Source: Anisus vortex (lineage: Eukaryota; Mollusca; Gastropoda; Planorbidae). From it: 64,000 nt of DNA. Under the pieces are notes generated by a model, which worked only from the letters and a program-made list of their open reading frames with translations, was not told the origin of the DNA and did not search any database. This document shows, in pieces, positions 25,201 through 32,200 of this stretch. Within the stretch, counting starts at the first letter, position 1. Each line of letters starts with the position of its first letter. The position numbers and the translations under genes are program-made. The stretch spans positions 2,127,001 through 2,191,000 of the forward strand of contig OX421503.1 in NCBI GenBank assembly GCA_949126835.1, written 5' to 3'.

Positions 25201-28200
25201 AGAATATAAGAATATTTTACAATGGAACTGTAGAGGACTAAAATACAATATTCCAGAACTACAACTTATTATAACCGAGACAAATCCTATAGTAATTTGT
25301 CTACAGGAAATAAAATTAAACACAGAATCATTTGAATTGCGTGGCTATACCGCTTATCACCAAATACATTCTAAAAAAATTGCATGCGGAGGTACTTCCA
25401 TATTTATAGCATCCAATATTTTACATAGGAGGATCAAAATAAATACCTGCATTCAAGCTGTGGCAGTAAGATTTACATTAACAAAACCATTAACCATATG
25501 CTCAATTTCTATTCCACCAGATCATACAATACTATTTTCTCAACTAGATGATCTAATTAAACAACTCCCACATCCAATTATACTTATGGGAGACTTTAAT
25601 GCCCATAACCCTATATGGGCAAGTCATAATACAAACCAAAGAGGAAAATTAATTGAAAGATTACTAGAGGAAAGAAATATATGCATTTTTAATGATGGTA
25701 CTCCGACTTTTTATAGTTCTACGTATTTATCTCCATCTTATCTCGATTTAACAATGGCAGATTCAACTCTATTTACGGACTTTACCTGGATAGTTTTAGA
25801 AAATAATTATGGTTCAGATCATCAGCCTATCCTGCTTACTACCAACTCCAAAATACCAACTCAACAACCCTTAACTTGGAACTTTAAAAGAGCAGATTGG
25901 AATACATTCAAATTAGAATGCGACAGAATACTCTGTCAAATAAATATACATTCTAATGCTCAAGAACAGTATTCAACATTTTTAAAATCATTATATCAAA
26001 TTTGTGAACGGACTATACCTAAAACAACATCTAAAATTAAAAAAAATAAACCATGGTTCACAAACATTTGTAAAGATAGTATTAAAACTAGAAATAAACA
26101 GCTTAGAATTTTCAAGACCAACCCATCTCCAGAAAACTTGAAAGCCTTTAAAATTGAACGAGCAAAAACCCGACAAGTAATCAGAGAACAGAAACGGCTT
26201 ACATGGCAAAATTATATTAACAAACTAAATTCAAACACACCCATAACTAATAGTTGGAAAATGATTCGAAAAATTAAAGGAAATACAAAAAAATAGTCAA
26301 ATTAAACAAATCAAATTGGCTGATGGCACTTATGCAGAAACTACACAAGATATTGCAAATGAAATTGGAAAGACCTTTTCAAAAAATTCATCGTCTGAAA
26401 ATTATACAGACTCCTTTAAAAAAATAAAAAGAGAATTAGAAAAAGAAGCTATAAATTTTGAAACAAATATATTTGAATACTACAACTCCCCAATATCAAT
26501 AAACGAGCTTACGCAATGTATTAAAGAAACCAAAAATACTGCACCAGGCCCAGATACAATTCATAATGAGATTATAAGACAGCTACCAACGTTAACATTG
26601 AAAACTCTATTAAAAATTGTTAATGATCTTTGGCAACAAAATATATTTCCTACGAAATGGAGCAAAGCAATTACCATTCCAATACCTAAAGAGAAAAAAG
26701 ATCACACAGATCCAATAAATTACAGACCAATAGCCCTCACAAATTGTTTCTGTAAAATTATGGAAAAAATTGTAAATAAACGCTTAATATATTTTCTGGA
26801 AAGTAATAACTTAATATCAAATACTCAATGTGGATTTAGAATAAATCATTCAACAACAGATCATCTCATTAGATTAGAAACATTTATTAGAGAAGCTTTT
26901 GTTAGGAAAGAACATGTGATAGCTGTTTTTTTCGATTTAGAAAAGGCGTTTGACACTACATGGAAATATGGAATTTTAAAAGATCTATATTCCTTAGGTT
27001 TAAGAGGAAATTTACCCAAATTTATATCAAACTTTCTAAACAACCGAACATTCCAAGTAAATATTGGAAATTATTTATCAGATAAATTTATTCAAGAAGA
27101 AGGTGTCCCTCAAGGAAGCGTATTGTCGCCTACACTATTTAATATACAAATAAATAATATCACTGAATGCTTATTACAGAATACAAAATGTTCTCTATAC
27201 GTCGATGACTTTGTGATCTATTATAGAGCTAATTGTATGATAGAAATACAGAATCATCTACAACTTCAAATCAATAAAATTCAAGAATGGACCGAAAAGA
27301 ATGGATTTAAATTTTCTGCTCAAAAAACAAAAGTAGTGCATTTCTGTCAGATGCACAAAAAACACCCCGACCCTGAACTATACCTTTATAAAAAACAGAT
27401 TCCTGTAACTACTAACGTCAAATTTCTCGGAGTAACATTTGATAGTAAATTAAATTTCCTGCTACATATAAAGGAACTAAAATCCAAGTGTCAAAAATCC
27501 ACAAATCTACTGAAAACTTTAGCAAATACAGATTGGGGAGGAGAGAAAAAAAGTCTACTGAAAATATATAGATCACACATTCGATCAAAATTAGATTATG
27601 GATGTTTAGTATACGGATCAGCAAGAACATCATATCTAAAAATGCTTGATCCTGTACAAAATCAATGTCTACGTCTATGTCTAGGAGCATTTAGAACTAC
27701 TCCATGTACCAGTTTGCAAATAGAAGCAAATGAATCACCACTACAAAATAGAAGACTCAAGCTATCATTACAATATGCACTAAAACTAAAATCCTTACCG
27801 AATAATCCAGCGTATTTATGTGTTTTTCACCCACAAGAAAAAAACAGCTTTACTGAAAACTCAAAATATATACCAACTTTTGGACTTAGAATTGAAAAAG
27901 AAATGATCGAAACTAAAATTGATTTTAGATTTATAAAAAGATATTATATACCAAAAACTCCACCATGGCTTTTTGAAATCCCGCCTATAAACTTAGAATT
28001 AAACCATAGAAAGAAAAAGGATTCTTGCGTGAATATGTTCCAAGAAGTGCTACAAAAATACCCAAATTATGTACAAATATACACAGACGGATCGAAAAAT
28101 GATACAGCGACATCTTCGGTTGCTCTTACCTCAAATAAAAGTAAAAAAAGAAAATATAATTCCAGTATCTCAATAAATACTGCAGAGGCTTTAGCAATAT

Positions 28201-29158
28201 GCCTGGCATTAGACACTGCAGATGAATCAGAAAACCAAAATTTTGTTATTTTATCCGATTCGTTATCTTGTCTTACTGCTATGGGAAACTGTAATACCAG
28301 GAATATATCTGCCTTGGACATTTTGACAAAATACCAATCAATATATGAAAGAGGCAAACGTGTCGTTTTCTGTTGGGTTCCTGGTCATGCAGGGATAGAT
28401 GGAAATGAAAAAGCTGACAGAGAGGCTAAAGCCGCTCTGTTGTTATTAGAGAGTATTATCCCAATACCATATCGAGACTTGAAACATTTAATAATTAAAC
28501 ATGAAAGACAAACATGGACTAACTTCTTGAAAACCGAATGCAATAAACTGCAGTATTTGGAAAATTCAAAAACCTGGCATGATACAGGCCAACTTGTTCG
28601 AAAGGACGCAGTTATTCTCTGCAGACTACATACAGGACATACGAAACTAACACATTCGTTTATCTTAAAACGAGAAATGGCCCCAATGTGTGCTTTTTGC
28701 AATGCCAACTTAACAGTGTCTCACATTTTGTTGGAATGTACTACATTTGATGACATTCGACGTAAATTCTATTACTGTAGAACTCTTCATGAACTTTTCA
28801 GCAAAATTAAACCAAAACATATAATAAACTATATTAAAGACATACAACTGTACAACAAAATCTAAAGATATAAGAACAATAAAATGGATACAAGAGAAAA
28901 ATGACAACAACGTTATCAAAAAGGCCCTATATAACCTTCGATGTTGATGAGCCGGAAATTCAACAATTCAATTCAATATGTACCGTTATATTTAATTTGC
29001 ATGGCTGGATCTAACATTATGAATGTTTTAAATTAACACATTCATGATTATAAGTCATAAAATAAAATAATCTTTAGGAGTACGTTTCCGATTTATACAT
29101 TGAATTTTTGTCCCGATTTGTCTAACGGCTTAGGTGCCTATAGCGAACAAACATATAT

Positions 29159-29240
<82 letters not shown>

Positions 29241-32200
29241 AAACAAACTCACAGCAATTATATATGTTGATATTGTTTTTTAGTATTGATTTGGAAACAT
29301 ACCAAAGATGGTTTGTGTACTAGTGAATCAACCATAATTTAAGCATTAAATGCAATTATTAGTTGGTCAGCACATAAACAAACCAACTTTGATTTTTTCA
29401 TCTAGTATCAGGAAGTCATTAGAGCTATGTACCCTAAGCTGCTTCTTTAAGACCCGGAGTTCATCAGGATTTAAACGTAATATAGTTGCCAAAATATTCC
29501 AAACAAAACATTTTAAAAATAAATAAATTTATAAAGTCTAAAACAATATTAGAAACTACATTCGTAGCCTTTTATTTTAAAAAAAATTTTTTTATTTTAA
29601 AACTCACTAATTTAATGTAAAAGGTACAAAAAAATTGAACTTACCTTCCAAATCACATCTATAAGTCGAACTTCTTTGACAACCACTAGCTTCTTGATAG
29701 GAAACTGTAAACTCATTTACTGATCTAGTGTAAGGCATTTGGTGTTTTATGCATTCATTTGTTGACACAGCCGGTGAGCCAGTGTATGAGATTGTCAATG
29801 TGGGGTTAAGTAAATTGGTGACATAGAACTCCAAGTCTATAGTTTCTTGTGCTTGAATAGAACAATTGTCTATATCCACTGGCAGTCCATAAGCCTTCAA
29901 TTCCACGCGAGGATTGGCTAAATAAATAAGTCACTATTAATAATAGGTAATGATTATTGAAATGAAAAACACTTTGTAGTTGCATATTAAACACATATTT
30001 TATATTTTAGCAGGCTTTATTTAAAACAATAAGTATATATATATATATTATGACACAATATTATGACACAATGTAAAAAAATAATAAAATGTAAAAGCAT
30101 CTAAACTTACGATAGATAGTAGGCAATGTGTAATAGTCGGAATTGTAATCTGCTTTACCAAAAGCACTCAATGTAGACTCTTTATCATTTACAAGAACAG
30201 GTGCAGGCCAACGTAAACGAACTTTTGTTTGCGAATAAGCCACAACGACAGACACATTAAAAACTAATTCTAAAACGCTTGTGTTTGATTTACAATAACA
30301 CTTTGTACTTTGATCCGCCTTGCATAAATCGTTAAGATCAATCATGCACTCCTAAGGAGAAAATATAAAATTAATTATATATTACCATCGGTAGTGTATT
30401 AAAGACTTGGCGATAAATAAAATTTTAAAATACAATTCTAAATCTCAGCTTTATTGATAGACACTTGTCAACGTATTTAACCCTTTTTTAAAGATACAAC
30501 ATTTATTATGCTACCTAATTCAAAAGTTTTACGATTAACTGAATGCGAACAATTGCATCATGATGTATGTGCTCATTCAGCAATTTACTTGTATAATATG
30601 TGGGCTATATGGGACGATGGAAATACATTTCGAAAAAACTAAATAGTATGGCATATACGTATGCATGTGTTGTTGTTTTTTATATTAAAAAGGATGCATT
30701 TAATAGTTCTATTTTAACAACATTATACACCATTTCAAAATAAAAACACTAATTGTTAAATATTATTTGATGAGTAATAAAGTAAACTAAAAGTTACATA
30801 TCGCTCTTACACCTATACAACGAAGCCCCTAAACATAGTAATAGATAAATACCGTAGATCCTAAACATAGTAATAAACATATACCGTACTCCTAAACATA
30901 GTAACAATCATATAACGTCGCCCCTAAACATAGTAACAAACATATAACGTCGCCCCTAAACATAGTAATAGACATATAACGTAGGCCCTAAAAATAGTAA
31001 TAGACTTATAAAGTAGGCCCTAAACATAGTAATCTGTATATTGGAAGACTTATTTTAGCTTATTGATACTTGAAAAGAATGCATAAGTACATTTAAATTT
31101 ACTACTTTTTAAACAAAAAGTAGTCTCAAAAGAGTTACAGAATATCTTTGTACGACAAAGTAATATGTATGTACATGAGGTATATGAGTTGAGCGGTATG
31201 CAAGAACATGTTGAAAATATGCTTTAGTTCTGCCTCCAATTTTGTCTATAGTTGTGTTAATGGTTCCGGTAAATACAATGCTGTCCTGGTATTCGATTAA
31301 TCCTTGATGACAGGATGTGTTCAATTCTACTTTAGTTATTTTGACAACGGTGATAACAGTATCATCCAGAACTCCTGAAAATAATGTATATAAATGATCT
31401 AGATAAATCCCAATAATACTAGACTTGACTAAAATACAATCTTTTAAAAAGTTTTTTTCATAATCATTATGATTATTTGTTTCTTAGATATTTAGATTTG
31501 TATTTTGTTTGACATAATATAGGAAGTAATATAATAGTTGTAATCGGACTCTTTAGTGTTTTGTATCATAAAGGATTTACGCTCTGAAATCGCAGGGCCT
31601 AATATGTTGGTATAGCTACACCATAGCTATCTTCAACGATTAAAGCCAGTGGTCTCTAAACTACGATCCCCGGGCCGCATGCGGCCCGCTACGTTCTCTG
31701 ATTTTGCCCGTGGGGACCTTTTTAAATGTAAAAAATATACTACGGAAATGTAACTGTATCCTACCAAGATCAGCCGCCGCTTAAGTGGGCGTCATGTTTT
31801 TACCGAAAAAAAATAGAGACACACAGTAGTGCATTATGTTTTCCAACCGATCATTTCATTGTAAAACTGTATTCACTGCTTAGTTTTTCTACTTGAGTTC
31901 ACAGTCGATGAGATGATATAACGCCATCTAGTGATATTAATTATCACCAAGCTTAGTGTGCAAAATATTTGGACATTAGCAATGTACTGAATTCTGAAAT
32001 AAAAATGGCGAATTTAATAAGGTCACATGCGCTCAACCAAAGACAATTCAGAGACGTGTTGACAGATACAGACACAGAGTTGCGAGATTTACCATATTAC
32101 ACAGCACTAGGATGGCTTAGTGTTGACAAAAGTCTCTGCAGAGTATTTAAGTTAAGAAAGGAAATAGGTGGCTTTTTGGAAATTAAAGACAAGCCATAAC

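Larger units (their letters stand above)
23560..28978 (+). mobile_element. LINE of the I/Nimb type (endonuclease, RT, RNase H), near full length
   Basis: A gag-like ORF1 with zinc knuckles, then ORF2 with endonuclease, RT and RNase H, then a 3' UTR ending in aattcaattcaat near 28975. The 5' end is placed near 23560 because a YY1-like AAGATGGCGG lies at 23567-23576, about 220 nt ahead of the ORF1 ATG; mammalian L1 has such a site at its 5' end. RNase H together with the CCHC knuckles excludes CR1 and Jockey proper. The element lies inside the B2-A2 intron of the modular gene, on the opposite strand. Confidence 0.85.

Noticed and set aside
26283..26296. Programmed -1 frameshift at the A7 run of the LINE
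   Set aside because: The RT frame is +1 relative to the endonuclease frame, so a -1 slip at this run would not connect them.
30821..31035. CRISPR-like array
   Set aside because: Units are directly adjacent with variable length and no distinct spacers; ordinary tandem repeat in an intron of an animal gene.
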